Shown here: positions 1-9,020 of the stretch, piece after piece
How positions within the stretch are numbered: the stretch's first letter is position 1
How the letters are laid out: the number at the start of each line of letters is the position of its first letter
Origin: Streptomyces viridochromogenes
GTDB lineage: Bacteria > Actinomycetota > Actinomycetes > Streptomycetales > Streptomycetaceae
Direction of reading: 5' to 3'
Assembly (NCBI RefSeq): GCF_001270495.1
Contig: NZ_LGUR01000036.1
Coordinates: 124,001 to 188,000, forward strand
Length of the DNA: 64,000 bases
Made by a program: the position numbers and the translations under genes
The notes under the pieces: model-generated
Told to the model about the DNA's origin: nothing
What the model saw: the letters and a program-made list of their open reading frames with translations, nothing else
Database searches by the model: none

Positions 1-10
1 CTTGGGGGGG

Positions 11-974
11 ATGGGCGGAACGCAGGCGCGGCCATCGCGAGCTGATCCGCCCGGAGTGCACCCGGTGTGGTCGCGCGACTTCGGTCTGTTCTTCGCCGCG
101 CGGGCCGTCGCCCAGCTCGGTGACAGCATGCTGCCCGTGGCCCTCGCCGCGGGCCTGCTCCAGCACGGTCACGGCGCGGGCGCCGTCGGCCTCGCGTTGG
201 CCGCGACGTCGGCCGCCCTCGCCGGGCTCATCATCTTCGGCGGGGTCGTCGCCGACCGTTTCAACACCCGCAAGCTGATGGTCGGCGCCGATCTGGTCCG
301 CGTCGGCACCCAGTCCCCGGCCGCCGCGCTCTTCTTCTCCGGGCACGTGGTGCTGTGGCAGATCTGCGCGATCGGCTTCGTCAACGGGGTGGCGGCCGCC
401 GTGTTCCAGCCGGGGGTCGCCGGCACGGTGCCCCGGCTCGCCAAAGACGTCCAGGGCGCGAACGGCGCCATCCCGCTCGTGGCGACGGAGGTGGTCCAGC
501 GACACGGTCCGGGCGCCTACGGCCTGATCAACTCCGCGCTCGGCGCGGGCACCGCTCCTGGGCGGCCTGCTCGCCCTGCGGCTGCGCCCCCGCCGGATGC
601 TCCGCGCCGGCGCGATCGCCCTGTTCGCCTTCGCCGGCTTCCCCGTGACGGTCGGCGCGGGCCTCGACGTCGCGGCCATGGCGGCCGGAGCCGCCGTCGC
701 CGGGGCGGGGATGGCCTTCTGGAGCGTGATGTGGGCGACCAGTGTCCAGACCCAGGTCCCGGCCGACGTCCTCAACCGCATCCACGCGTACGACGTGGCG
801 GGCTCCCTGGCCATGATGCCGGTCGGCCAGGCCCTCGCGGGCCCGGCCGCGGCGACCCTGGGCGCCGACCGTGTGCTCCTGGTCGCCGGAGGGATGAGCC
901 TCGTCGTCGTGGGTGCGCTGCTCTCGGTGCGGGCGATACGGGACCTGGTGCGTGGACGCGCCGACGACGCTCAG
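11..974 (+). pseudogene. Decayed MFS transporter (frameshift plus internal deletion)
   Basis: The first part, read from ATG at 11 after a G-rich leader, encodes a typical MFS N-terminus: membrane segments and the cytoplasmic loop motif GGVVADRFNTRK. Around position 552-556 the coding frame shifts, and the other frame carries on with LLGGLLALRLRPRR and further membrane helices (FWSVMWATSVQTQVP) until about 974. After that the frame has no clear native end and runs into the tRNA. The join near residue 158 (GAIPLVATEVVQRHGPGAYG) places segments together that are normally about 100 residues apart in DHA3-type MFS proteins, so an internal deletion is likely as well. The two parts total about 320 codons against about 400 for the family. 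A sequencing error could explain the frameshift but not the missing segment. Confidence 0.75.
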
Positions 975-1123
975 GTCGGTTCCCGCCGAGACCGGCGAGA
1001 GCGTGTGTCCGGAGCGGAACTGAAGCCGGTGGGCACGCATAAACGAGTGCGCGACCACCGACCCGAGTGCGGTATTGTTTCCATGCACGTTCGGCCGGGG
1101 GAAACCCCAGGTCAGACGGACAC

Positions 1124-1197
<74 letters not shown>

Positions 1198-1278
1198 CGG
1201 TGTGAAGGGTCTTCGCAGGCGAGAGTCTGTGAGGGCCCTTCTTCTGTGTGGGCCGTTTCCGGCTCCGAGGTTGAGCAT

Positions 1279-1310
1279 GCCCGGATCCGTCGGCCGTGAC
1301 GGATCCGGGC
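1279..1310. terminator. Strong hairpin between tRNA-Pro and the convergent glycosidase gene
   Basis: A perfect 13-bp stem (1279-1291 with 1298-1310, GCCCGGATCCGTC) closes a 6-nt loop. There is no U-tract, but it lies between two convergent transcription units and probably stops both. Confidence 0.55.
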
Positions 1311-1423
1311 GTCTGCTTGCGGCACCGGCGGCGAAGTGGGCGGGCGTCTGCCGGACGGGGTGGGACGCGATGCCCCTGCTACCCGGCGTCCATGCACGTC
1401 ACGTTTCCGCTGGTGACATCACC

Positions 1424-4400
1424 TCAGCGGACCTCCCGTGCGTACGGGGCGACGGTGATCCGGTCGATCAGCGGCGCGTAGCGGGAACGGAGCAGCACTC
1501 CGGGAAAGGTGTCCGAGGCGTAGGTGGTTCCGTCGAAGTTCGGCAGTTCCTCGGAGCGGAAGGCGATCGTGTTCTGCCCCTTCTTGAGCCGGACGGGGAC
1601 GGTCAGTTCCCAGAAGTTGTTCTGGTGGAAACTGTGCGGGAAGCCGACGCGCGTCGTCTCACCGCCGTTGACGGTGATGTCGGCGTGGCGGGCGAGCGGG
1701 TCCGGGTTGTAGTGGGTGGCTTCGGACTGCTCGGGGTTGGAGTAGCGGATGCGGAGCGCGTACAGGCCCGCGCGGTCCGCGGCGACGGTGAACGTCGCGG
1801 TGTTGCCGTTGCCCGGCTCGCCGCCGATGCCGGTGATCGCCGTACCGTCGGTGGCCAGGGAGAGCGGGGCCAGCGTGGCCGAGCCCGCGAGCCTGGCGTC
1901 CTTCGCCTCGTACGTACGCGCCGGGAGGGCGCCCTCCGTGGGCGTGACCGTCAGTCGATCGACGAGCGTGGTGGACGAACCTCCGGTCACTGTCACCTTG
2001 TTGACGCCGCCCGAGAGGGAGACCGCGACGCTGCTCCTGCCCTTGGCCAGGCGCAGGACGTCATGCCCGTTGACGGAGAGCCGGCTGCCCGAGCCACCGA
2101 GGGTTTCCACGTCGAGGGTGGCCTCGCGGTCGGCGGGGGAGTAGACCCAGAACGTGGCGGTCTGGCCCTTCGCCAGGCGGGCCGTACCCGACCCCGTCAG
2201 CGGGGTTCCGGCCTGCTTCGGCAGGTCGTAGACGGGCCGCGCCCCGCCGTCCAGCCAGGCCAGTTCGCCTTCGTACACCTGGGTGGCGGCCGAGGCGTCC
2301 GGCAAGGACAGGGTGAGGCGGTCGACGATGGCGTCGCCCTTGGTGGCGCGCTTGCCGTCGAGGCTCTTCGCCGCGAGCGTCAGGGTGTGCTTGCCCTTGG
2401 TGAGCTTGACCTTGGTGTCGGTGTGGTCCCACACCACCCACTTGTACGCCAGCGGCAGGTGCAGCTCCTGCTCGCTGTCCGCCCTGCCGTCCACGCGCAG
2501 GAAGACGTTGGTGGAGCCCTGCTCCTTCACCTTGTCGAAGGTGTTGAGGGAGTTGGCGAAGGCACTCAGGTCGTAGGTGCCGTCCTCGGGCACGTCCACG
2601 GCGAAGTCGAGCGTGACATCCGAGCCGGTGCGCAGGCCGCCGACGTCGTAGCCGCCGGAGGTGTAGAACTTCGACACGTCGCGCGGCGACCCCTCCGGGC
2701 CGTTCTTCGAGTAGCCGGATCCGCTGTGGGCGGCGTCCTCGGCCTCGTACGAGCCCTGCCAGCGCACGGACGGGGACTGCGTGCGCTTCGCCTTCCCGGC
2801 GGGGCTGAGGACGATCTCGTACGCCGAGGACTCCTTCAGCGTCGGCAGCGCGCCGTCGCCGAAGTCGACGACGACCTGGCCGTCGTCACCGACCTTCAGG
2901 TTCGTCTCCCCCAGTAGCCTCGGGCCGGAGCTGTCACCGACCTGTCCGCTCCATTCGATCTCCCGCACCCAGGCGTGCACGCGGTCCCCGAAGACCTTCT
3001 TGGGGACGCCCGTGAAGGTGATGTGGCCCTTGCCGGCGGAACCGCCGAAGACCAGCCGGGACTGCTTCTTCTTCTCGTCGAGCGTGGCCACACCCTGCAT
3101 GGTGTAGTTCTGGCCGGGGAACGGCGGGGTCACCTTCACCGTGTGGCCGCTCATCGAGGCGTACGAGTTGAGCAGCCACCACTGGCCGTTGCCGCGGCCC
3201 GACTGCACCGCGGAGTCGGAGAGGTTGCCGTCGATGTTCCAGTAGGCGATGTCGGCGTCCACCTTGGACTCCTCGATCGCGGACACCCACTGGATCATCT
3301 GGCCGGGGACGGAGGTGTGGTAGTTGAAGGCGTACTCGTTGATGTTGACGGGGAGCTCGGTGCCCTCCTTGTCAGTGCCCTTGAACAACTCCCTCTCCCA
3401 CGCCCGGTACTCGGCGACGCTCTCGCGCACCGCCTCGGGGTGGCTCAGCTCGTGCCAGGTGATCACCTCGGGGAGGGTGCCGGCGGCGAGGGTGTGGGTG
3501 AGGAAGCCCTTCACCTGGTCGAAGAGGACACTGGTGTTGGGGCCGGCTATGCGGGCCTCGGGCATCCTGCCCTTGATGAGCTTGTAGGCGGAGTCCCAGG
3601 CGGCGAAGAAGTCGTCGGGGTCGTTCAGCCAGCTGACCTTGTTGTAGCTCCATTCGCCCGTGCCGAACATGTTGCCCTCGGGCTCGTTGAACGGCACGAA
3701 GACGATGTTGTCCTGGTACTGCCTGGGCAGCTTCAGGACCTGGTCGACCTGCTGGGCGATCTTCTCCTCGTAGAGTTTGACCTTCTCCGCGGGGGTGTCG
3801 CCCGGCCACTGGTACGGGAAGCCGCGGTGGATGTCGGTCATGTAGATGTACACGTCACCGTCGGTGGAGTCGGCCAGGGGCTTGACCACCTCCAGCGCGT
3901 CGGCACCGGGGTGCTGCGGACCGTCCTGAGCCTTCGTGGAGACCGTGCGCAGGCCCATGCCCTCCATGAGGTTGTTGGTGGGGACGTCCGGTCCGTACAC
4001 GCCGTAGAGGGTGCCGGAGGCGCCGCCGTGGAACGTGCCGGTGTCCGAGCCGAGGTCGACGGTGAGCGCCCCTTCGCGGACCACGGTGACGGTCGCCTTC
4101 ACGGCGCGCCCGGCCGCCGTTCCCGCCACGGTGAACGTCCCGGGCCGCGCGTACTGATCGGACGGTACGGCGTCCCAGGTGATCGCTGTGTCCCGGTCAT
4201 AGCCGTCGGAGAAGGAGGAGCGGACGGCGGCCGGGAGGGACGGGGCGGTCCCGGTGGTGGTACGGACCTCGAAGGTCGTCTTGGAGAGCTCCTGGACGGT
4301 CGGCACGGAGCCGACGGTACCGGCCACCTGTTCCGCGCTCAGTGCCGAGTGCCACACGGTGAAGTCGTCGACCGCACCCTTGAGCAGCGGGTCCGGCCAG

Positions 4401-5086
4401 AAGGACTTGCCGATGTAACCGGCGACCGTGGCCGAACTGTCGAGCAGCTCCCTGGCCTTGATGCCGGTGGCGGAGGAGGAGATCGCCACGCCGTCGAGGT
4501 AGGTGGTGAGCCGGCCGGCGGTGGTGTCGAGGGTGACCGTCACCGTCCGCCACTGGTCCGCGGGAAGCATCGCGTAGCCGCGGACCTGTGTTTCCGCCCC
4601 GCCTCCGCCCGTGGTCACGGAGGTCTGGAACAGCCCGTTGTTGTTGTACGGGGTGCTGAAGAGGTACTTGGTGGTGTTGGTACCCAGGTCGAAGATCCGC
4701 TGCCAGGGCGACTTGTCGCCGCTCCACTTCACGCGGGCGGAGACCGTCAGGTCGGTCGCGTCGCTGAGGACTTCGCGGGGCAGTCGGACGTACGCGCCGT
4801 CGGAGGTGGGCGCCCCGCCGGGCAGGGCCAGCGCCTTTCCTCCGTCGGTGCCTGCCACGGACCGGGCGGTGGAGCCGTTCACCAGGGTCGCCGTCAGGCC
4901 GTTGCCGGACGTGTCCGTGATCGTGCCGGAGGCGAGGTCGTCCTGGTCGAAGGTGTAGTGGGCGGCGGGCTGGGGCGGCTCGGCTGCCTGCGCGGGGGCG
5001 GCGGGAGCGGTCAGCAGGCCCGCGCCGAGAGCGACGGCCACGGCGGCCGGGGCTCGGCGCCGGGCTGATCTGTCAGCGGATGGCAT
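1424..5086 (-). CDS. Secreted modular glycoside hydrolase (LamG, Ig-like, clan GH-A GH39-like catalytic domain, CBM-like modules)
   Basis: This is a 1220-residue exported polysaccharide-degrading enzyme. Residues 1-35 form a Sec signal peptide (basic start, hydrophobic core, APAQAAEP). Residues about 40-255 look like a LamG/concanavalin-type sugar-binding domain, and about 265-340 an Ig-like domain (ITWDAVPSDQY.RPGTFTVAG). The catalytic region, about 340-760, has the clan GH-A hallmarks: VPFNEPEG with acid/base Glu468, and VNINEYAF with nucleophile Glu584. Two carbohydrate-binding-like modules follow (about 776-930 and 1060-1220, both starting YEA(E/K)DA). Start: ATG 5086 preceded by GAGGA at good spacing. 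It is transcribed divergently from the LacI gene, with CGAACCGGTTCG operators in its upstream region, so it is probably induced by the same sugar the neighbouring importer takes up. GH39 is my best family guess; substrate unknown. Confidence 0.8.
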   Translation of the reverse strand: MPSADRSARRRAPAAVAVALGAGLLTAPAAPAQAAEPPQPAAHYTFDQDDLASGTITDTSGNGLTATLVNGSTARSVAGTDGGKALALPGGAPTSDGAYVRLPREVLSDATDLTVSARVKWSGDKSPWQRIFDLGTNTTKYLFSTPYNNNGLFQTSVTTGGGGAETQVRGYAMLPADQWRTVTVTLDTTAGRLTTYLDGVAISSSATGIKARELLDSSATVAGYIGKSFWPDPLLKGAVDDFTVWHSALSAEQVAGTVGSVPTVQELSKTTFEVRTTTGTAPSLPAAVRSSFSDGYDRDTAITWDAVPSDQYARPGTFTVAGTAAGRAVKATVTVVREGALTVDLGSDTGTFHGGASGTLYGVYGPDVPTNNLMEGMGLRTVSTKAQDGPQHPGADALEVVKPLADSTDGDVYIYMTDIHRGFPYQWPGDTPAEKVKLYEEKIAQQVDQVLKLPRQYQDNIVFVPFNEPEGNMFGTGEWSYNKVSWLNDPDDFFAAWDSAYKLIKGRMPEARIAGPNTSVLFDQVKGFLTHTLAAGTLPEVITWHELSHPEAVRESVAEYRAWERELFKGTDKEGTELPVNINEYAFNYHTSVPGQMIQWVSAIEESKVDADIAYWNIDGNLSDSAVQSGRGNGQWWLLNSYASMSGHTVKVTPPFPGQNYTMQGVATLDEKKKQSRLVFGGSAGKGHITFTGVPKKVFGDRVHAWVREIEWSGQVGDSSGPRLLGETNLKVGDDGQVVVDFGDGALPTLKESSAYEIVLSPAGKAKRTQSPSVRWQGSYEAEDAAHSGSGYSKNGPEGSPRDVSKFYTSGGYDVGGLRTGSDVTLDFAVDVPEDGTYDLSAFANSLNTFDKVKEQGSTNVFLRVDGRADSEQELHLPLAYKWVVWDHTDTKVKLTKGKHTLTLAAKSLDGKRATKGDAIVDRLTLSLPDASAATQVYEGELAWLDGGARPVYDLPKQAGTPLTGSGTARLAKGQTATFWVYSPADREATLDVETLGGSGSRLSVNGHDVLRLAKGRSSVAVSLSGGVNKVTVTGGSSTTLVDRLTVTPTEGALPARTYEAKDARLAGSATLAPLSLATDGTAITGIGGEPGNGNTATFTVAADRAGLYALRIRYSNPEQSEATHYNPDPLARHADITVNGGETTRVGFPHSFHQNNFWELTVPVRLKKGQNTIAFRSEELPNFDGTTYASDTFPGVLLRSRYAPLIDRITVAPYAREVR

Positions 5087-5192
5087 GGGATTGCGTCCTC
5101 AATCCTTGAGTAACGGGGTCCTTGTGGGCCCGCCCCGGTCGGCTGCTCGTCCACGCGCCGTGCTGCGCGCGAAACTCTGAGGCGGACAACTA

Positions 5193-5202
5193 GAACCGGT
5201 TC
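5193..5202. promoter_or_regulatory. LacI-family operator, copy 1 (upstream of the glycosidase)
   Basis: GAACCGGTTC is a perfect 10-bp palindrome, about 110 bp upstream of the minus-strand glycosidase start. It shares the core of the three 12-bp copies to the right, but its outer C is replaced by A. The central CpG palindrome is typical for LacI-family operators. Confidence 0.75.
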
Positions 5203-5312
5203 GATCGCAGGCACCGACGGCAAGGGCAATTTCGAGGCGGCGAGGTTGGCGACCCCTGTGCTGCGGGGACAGCGGGCGTCGGGCCCGCCCGTGGCCGAAG
5301 GGATCACTTCAT

Positions 5313-5324
5313 CGAACCGGTTCG
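5313..5324. promoter_or_regulatory. LacI-family operator, copy 2
   Basis: CGAACCGGTTCG is a perfect 12-bp palindrome in the middle of the divergent intergenic region, placed to control the minus-strand glycosidase. On the minus strand it is preceded by an AT-rich stretch (5325-5350) that may hold the promoter. Confidence 0.8.
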
Positions 5325-5417
5325 GCGAAGCTAGCACTAGAAAAACCCGGCCAGCAATCCCTCGGACACAAGGTCTCGCGGCTGCGTTCCGGTGCCGCGA
5401 AAGTGGCGTCAGGGGTG

Positions 5418-5446
5418 TTGACAGGCGTACGGGCAGTTCCTACCGT
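5418..5446 (+). promoter_or_regulatory. Putative promoter of the lacI/sugar importer genes
   Basis: TTGACA (5418-5423) and TACCGT (5441-5446) are separated by 17 bp, matching a vegetative (HrdB-type) promoter with TAnnnT as the -10. The predicted start site near 5453 falls just before operator copy 3, so repressor binding would block transcription. Confidence 0.6.
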
Positions 5447-5455
5447 CGCTTCACG

Positions 5456-5467
5456 CGAACCGGTTCG
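5456..5467. promoter_or_regulatory. LacI-family operator, copy 3 (at the predicted start site)
   Basis: CGAACCGGTTCG starts 10 bp downstream of the -10 hexamer of the putative lacI promoter, a classical repressor position. Confidence 0.8.
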
Positions 5468-5537
5468 ACAGGCCGGGATCGTCCCTCGCCCCGCCCCACA
5501 TCCGCACGACCGGCAGACGCTTCCGCATCTGAGGTGT

Positions 5538-5549
5538 CGAACCGGTTCG
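5538..5549. promoter_or_regulatory. LacI-family operator, copy 4 (next to the lacI ribosome binding site)
   Basis: CGAACCGGTTCG ends 3 bp before the AAGGAG ribosome binding site of the regulator gene. It fits autoregulation by roadblock or by looping to copies 2 and 3. Confidence 0.8.
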
Positions 5550-5563
5550 AGCAAGGAGTAGCC

Positions 5564-6616
5564 GTGAACATCGGTGAGATCGCCCGCAGGGCCGGTGTTT
5601 CACGGAGCACCGTGTCCTACGCGCTGAGCGGCAAGCGTCCGGTCTCGGAGGACACCCGCCGGAGAATCCAGCAGGTCGTCGACGAGCTGGGCTACCGGCC
5701 CAGCGCCAGTGCCCGGGCCCTGGCCAACGGGCGGACCAGCACGATCGGTCTGGTCTTCCCGCCGGCCGGGAATCACTACACCGGGATGCAGCTGGACTTC
5801 ATCGGCAGTGTCGTGGAGGCCGCCGCAGCCCACGACTACGACGTGCTGCTGTCGCCGAGCGGTGTGGACAGCGACCGTTCGTTCCAGCGGCTGCTGGGGG
5901 AGCGGCGGGTCGACGGCGCCATCCTGATGGAGATCAGGCTGGAGGACGACCGGGTCGACCACCTGGCCGCGCTGGACTTCCCGGCCGTGGCCATCGGCCG
6001 CACCGCCCATCCGGAGCGCGGCTGGTGGGTCGGCCTGGACCACACCGCACTGGCGGCGGCGTGCGTCCACCATCTCGCGGATCTCGGCCACCGCCGGGTC
6101 GCGTTCGTCAACCGGCCGGAACAGCTGCTGCGGGCGGGATATGAGTCGGCGCACCGCGGGCTGGACGGCTTCACGAAGGCCGCCGCCGAGCGGGGGCTGA
6201 CGGTGCGGACGTACTGCTGCGGGGACGACGCCGCGTCCGGCCAGGCATGCCTGGAACAGATCCTGCACGACGATCCGGCCACGACGGCCGTGGTCACGCT
6301 GAACGAGGCCGCTCTGGGGGGCCTGTACGGAGGGCTCGCCAAGGCGGGCCGTCATGTTCCGCGTGACTTCTCCGTCACCGGGGTCGTGGCCAGCCGGTGG
6401 GCGGAGACGGTGACCCCGCAGCTCACCGCGGCGGACGTGCCGGCGGCGGAGCTGGGCCGACGCGCCGTCGACCTGCTCGTCGAACGGCTCGACCACCCCG
6501 GCGCCTCACCCCGGCACCACCTGCTCGCACCACCGATCTCGCTGCGGGCCAGCACCGGGCCCGCAGGCGGGACGTCCTTCGCCCAGGCCCAGACCCCGAC
6601 GCATCCGTACTCCTGA
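5564..6616 (+). CDS. LacI-family transcriptional repressor
   Basis: The 350-residue protein has the standard LacI layout. Residues 1-50 form the HTH and hinge helix (NIGEIARRAGVSRSTVSYALSGK, then DELGYRPSASARALANG). Residues 60-340 form the periplasmic-binding-protein-like effector domain (TIGLVFP, LGHRRVAFVN, TAVVTLNEAALGGL). The frame is open further upstream, but GTG 5564 is chosen because AAGGAG lies 5 nt before it and the HTH then starts at residue 2, as usual in the family. Four matching palindromes upstream are its probable operators; the effector is probably the sugar (or a derivative) carried by the adjacent importer. The intergenic region to the importer genes (6617-6773) has no operator copy, so read-through from this promoter is likely. 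Confidence 0.92.
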   Translation: MNIGEIARRAGVSRSTVSYALSGKRPVSEDTRRRIQQVVDELGYRPSASARALANGRTSTIGLVFPPAGNHYTGMQLDFIGSVVEAAAAHDYDVLLSPSGVDSDRSFQRLLGERRVDGAILMEIRLEDDRVDHLAALDFPAVAIGRTAHPERGWWVGLDHTALAAACVHHLADLGHRRVAFVNRPEQLLRAGYESAHRGLDGFTKAAAERGLTVRTYCCGDDAASGQACLEQILHDDPATTAVVTLNEAALGGLYGGLAKAGRHVPRDFSVTGVVASRWAETVTPQLTAADVPAAELGRRAVDLLVERLDHPGASPRHHLLAPPISLRASTGPAGGTSFAQAQTPTHPYS

Positions 6617-6773
6617 GTCCTGACTCCTGATCGCAGATCACGGGCATCCCGTTCCCCTCTCCGCACCGGCCACCCGAGCCCCATCACCGCTCACCCGTGC
6701 CCGTTCGGCGTGCCCGCATGCCCGTCTCCACCCCTCTCACGGCACACCTGTGCCAGGAACCAAGGAACCCGCC

Positions 6774-8015
6774 ATGCGCAGAACCACCGGACGCCGTCTC
6801 ACCTCCGCAGCCCTGACGACCGTGGTCGCCGTCGTCGGCACCGCCTGTTCCTCCGGCTCGGGCAGCAGCAGTGCCAAGGGCGCGGACAGCGGCACGTACA
6901 CCATCTGGGACCCGTACCCGCAGTTCGCCAAGGGCTCGGCCTGGGCGAAGCTGCTGGACGGCTGCGGCACCAAGGCCGGCGTGAAGGTCAAGCGGACCGC
7001 GTTCGACACCAGCGACCTGTCGAACAAGGCGCTGCTGGCGGCGCAGCAGGACAACTCCGCGGACGTCCTCATCGTCGACAACCCGGTCGTCTCGACCCTG
7101 GCCGAGGCGGGTGTGCTCACCACGACCGAAGAGAACAAGCTGGACACGTCCAAGGTGGACCCCAACCTGCTCGCGGCCGGCCAGTCGGGCGGGAAGACGT
7201 ACGGCACGCCGGTCGGAGCCAACACCCTCGCCCTCTACTACAACAAGAAGGTCCTGAAGGAAGCCGGGGTGGACATCGCCTCGGTCGAGGACTGGCCGTC
7301 GCTGACGGCGGCGCTGGCGAAGGTGAAGGGGGCAGGCAAGAAGGGGATCACGTTCTCGGCGATCGGCACCGAGGAGGGGAGCTTCCAGTTCCTGCCGTGG
7401 TTCTGGGGCTCGGGTGCCGAGCTGACCGAACTCGACTCCGCCCAGGCCGAGTCGGCGCTGTCGCTGTGGAAGGACTGGCTGACGCAGGGGTACGCCCCCA
7501 ACTCGGTCATCAACAACACCCAGACCACCAGCTGGCAGGAGTTCGCGAGCGGTGACTACGCCTTCGCCGAGAACGGCACCTGGCAGCTCGCCAACGCGGA
7601 GAAGGCCGGCTTCGACTACGGTGTCCTGCCCATCCCGGCCTCCGGAGGGGGCAACGCAGCGTCGCCGACCGGCGGCGAGTTCGTCACCATCCCGGTCCAG
7701 GGCGACACCGGCCGCTACGCCGTCTCGCAGAAGCTGGCGACCTGCCTGACCAGCACCCAGAACCTGTACGACACCGACAACACCCTGTCCTACGTGGCCC
7801 CCACCGGTGAGGTCCAGGACAAGCAGGTGGCGGCGAACGCCGCACTGAGGCCCTGGGTCGACGCGGTCAAGTCGGCCAAGGGACGCACCAGCGACGACCT
7901 GGGCACCAAGTACCCGAAGATCTCCGAGCAGATGTGGAAGGCCGTCCAGGCCGCGCTCAGCGGTGCCCAGTCCCCGAAGGACGCGCTGGCCAAGGCGCAG
8001 TCCGCCGCCCAGTAG
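6774..8015 (+). CDS. Sugar ABC transporter substrate-binding lipoprotein
   Basis: This is a family 1 (MalE-like) extracellular solute-binding protein of 413 residues. The N-terminus is a lipoprotein signal with lipobox VGTAC, then a Ser/Gly-rich linker. The mature part has the expected fold motifs (ADVLIVDNPVVSTLAEAG, YGTPVGANTLALYYNKK, WQEFASGDYAFAENGTWQ). ATG 6774 is preferred over the upstream ATG 6750 because AAGGAA sits 6 nt before it and the signal peptide then has normal length. It captures a sugar outside the membrane and hands it to the two permeases encoded directly downstream. Substrate is not readable from sequence; the flanking glycosidases suggest an oligosaccharide. Confidence 0.92.
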   Translation: MRRTTGRRLTSAALTTVVAVVGTACSSGSGSSSAKGADSGTYTIWDPYPQFAKGSAWAKLLDGCGTKAGVKVKRTAFDTSDLSNKALLAAQQDNSADVLIVDNPVVSTLAEAGVLTTTEENKLDTSKVDPNLLAAGQSGGKTYGTPVGANTLALYYNKKVLKEAGVDIASVEDWPSLTAALAKVKGAGKKGITFSAIGTEEGSFQFLPWFWGSGAELTELDSAQAESALSLWKDWLTQGYAPNSVINNTQTTSWQEFASGDYAFAENGTWQLANAEKAGFDYGVLPIPASGGGNAASPTGGEFVTIPVQGDTGRYAVSQKLATCLTSTQNLYDTDNTLSYVAPTGEVQDKQVAANAALRPWVDAVKSAKGRTSDDLGTKYPKISEQMWKAVQAALSGAQSPKDALAKAQSAAQ

Positions 8016-8036
8016 CCGACGATCCCCGGTCTGAGG

Positions 8037-9020
8037 ATGAACCACACGACGCAGCTGTCGGACCGCCGGTCCGCGCACGGCGGGAACGGGGCGGCGACCG
8101 CCGTCCCGCCCCCGGCCGCCGCGCGGGCAGGTCGCCGTCCGGCCTCCCAGCAGTGGGCCGCCTGGGGCTTCCTCGCCCCGGTGACCCTCTACCTCGCCCT
8201 CTTCTACGCCTATCCGCTCTACCGCAACATCGACCTGAGCCTGCGCAACTACACGGTCCGCTCCTTCGTCCAGGGCGACGCGCCGTTCACCGGCCCGCAG
8301 AACTACCTGACCGTCTTCGACGACCCGACCTTCGCCCCCGCCCTGTTCCACACCGTGGTGTTCACCGCCGTGTGCCTGGTCGCCCAGTACACACTCGGTC
8401 TGGTGCTCGCGGTCTTCTTCAACCAGCACTTCCGGCTCTCCGCCACGCTGCGGGCCCTGTTCCTGGTGCCCTGGCTGCTGCCGCTGATCGTGTCGGCCTC
8501 CACCTGGTCCTGGATGCTCAACAGCGACTCGGGTGTCGTCAACGCCTTGCTGGGTGCCGTCGGGATCGGCCCGGTGAACTGGCTGACCTCGCCGTCCTGG
8601 TCGCTGACCTCGGTGATCATCGCGAACATCTGGATCGGCGTCCCGTTCAACCTCGTGGTGCTCTACAGCGGTCTGCAGTCCATCCCCGCGAGCCTGTACG
8701 AGGCCGCCGCCCTCGACGGGGCGAACGCCTGGCAGCGCTTCTGGCGCATCACCTTCCCGCTCCTGCGCCCGGTCTCCGCGATCACCCTGCTCCTCGGCCT
8801 CGTCTACACGCTCAAGGTCTTCGACATCATCTGGATCATGACCAAGGGCGGTCCGGCCGACTCGTCCACCACCTTCGCCACCTGGTCCTACCAGCTCGGC
8901 TTCGGCAACCTGCTGCCCGCCTTCGGCCCCGGCGCGGCCGTCGGCAACCTGCTCGTCGTCGCCGCCCTGGTCTTCGGCCTGATCTACGTGAAGGTCCAGC
9001 GAAAGCAGGCACTGTCATGA
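8037..9020 (+). CDS. Sugar ABC transporter permease, MalF type
   Basis: The 327-residue membrane protein has a basic, proline-rich cytoplasmic N-terminus (about 40 residues), six predicted membrane helices, and the EAA loop EAAALDGANAWQRFWRITFPLL that docks on the ATPase. It starts 21 nt after the binding-protein stop and overlaps the next permease by 4 nt (ATGA), so the genes are co-translated. No ATPase gene is present; Streptomyces sugar importers of this type commonly share the multitask ATPase MsiK encoded elsewhere (family knowledge, not visible here). Confidence 0.92.
   Translation: MNHTTQLSDRRSAHGGNGAATAVPPPAAARAGRRPASQQWAAWGFLAPVTLYLALFYAYPLYRNIDLSLRNYTVRSFVQGDAPFTGPQNYLTVFDDPTFAPALFHTVVFTAVCLVAQYTLGLVLAVFFNQHFRLSATLRALFLVPWLLPLIVSASTWSWMLNSDSGVVNALLGAVGIGPVNWLTSPSWSLTSVIIANIWIGVPFNLVVLYSGLQSIPASLYEAAALDGANAWQRFWRITFPLLRPVSAITLLLGLVYTLKVFDIIWIMTKGGPADSSTTFATWSYQLGFGNLLPAFGPGAAVGNLLVVAALVFGLIYVKVQRKQALS

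Noticed and set aside
6684..8429. Long minus-strand open frame across the sugar-binding lipoprotein gene
   Set aside because: Low-complexity Gly/Val/Arg translation and no start signals; the plus-strand gene has a lipobox and family motifs.
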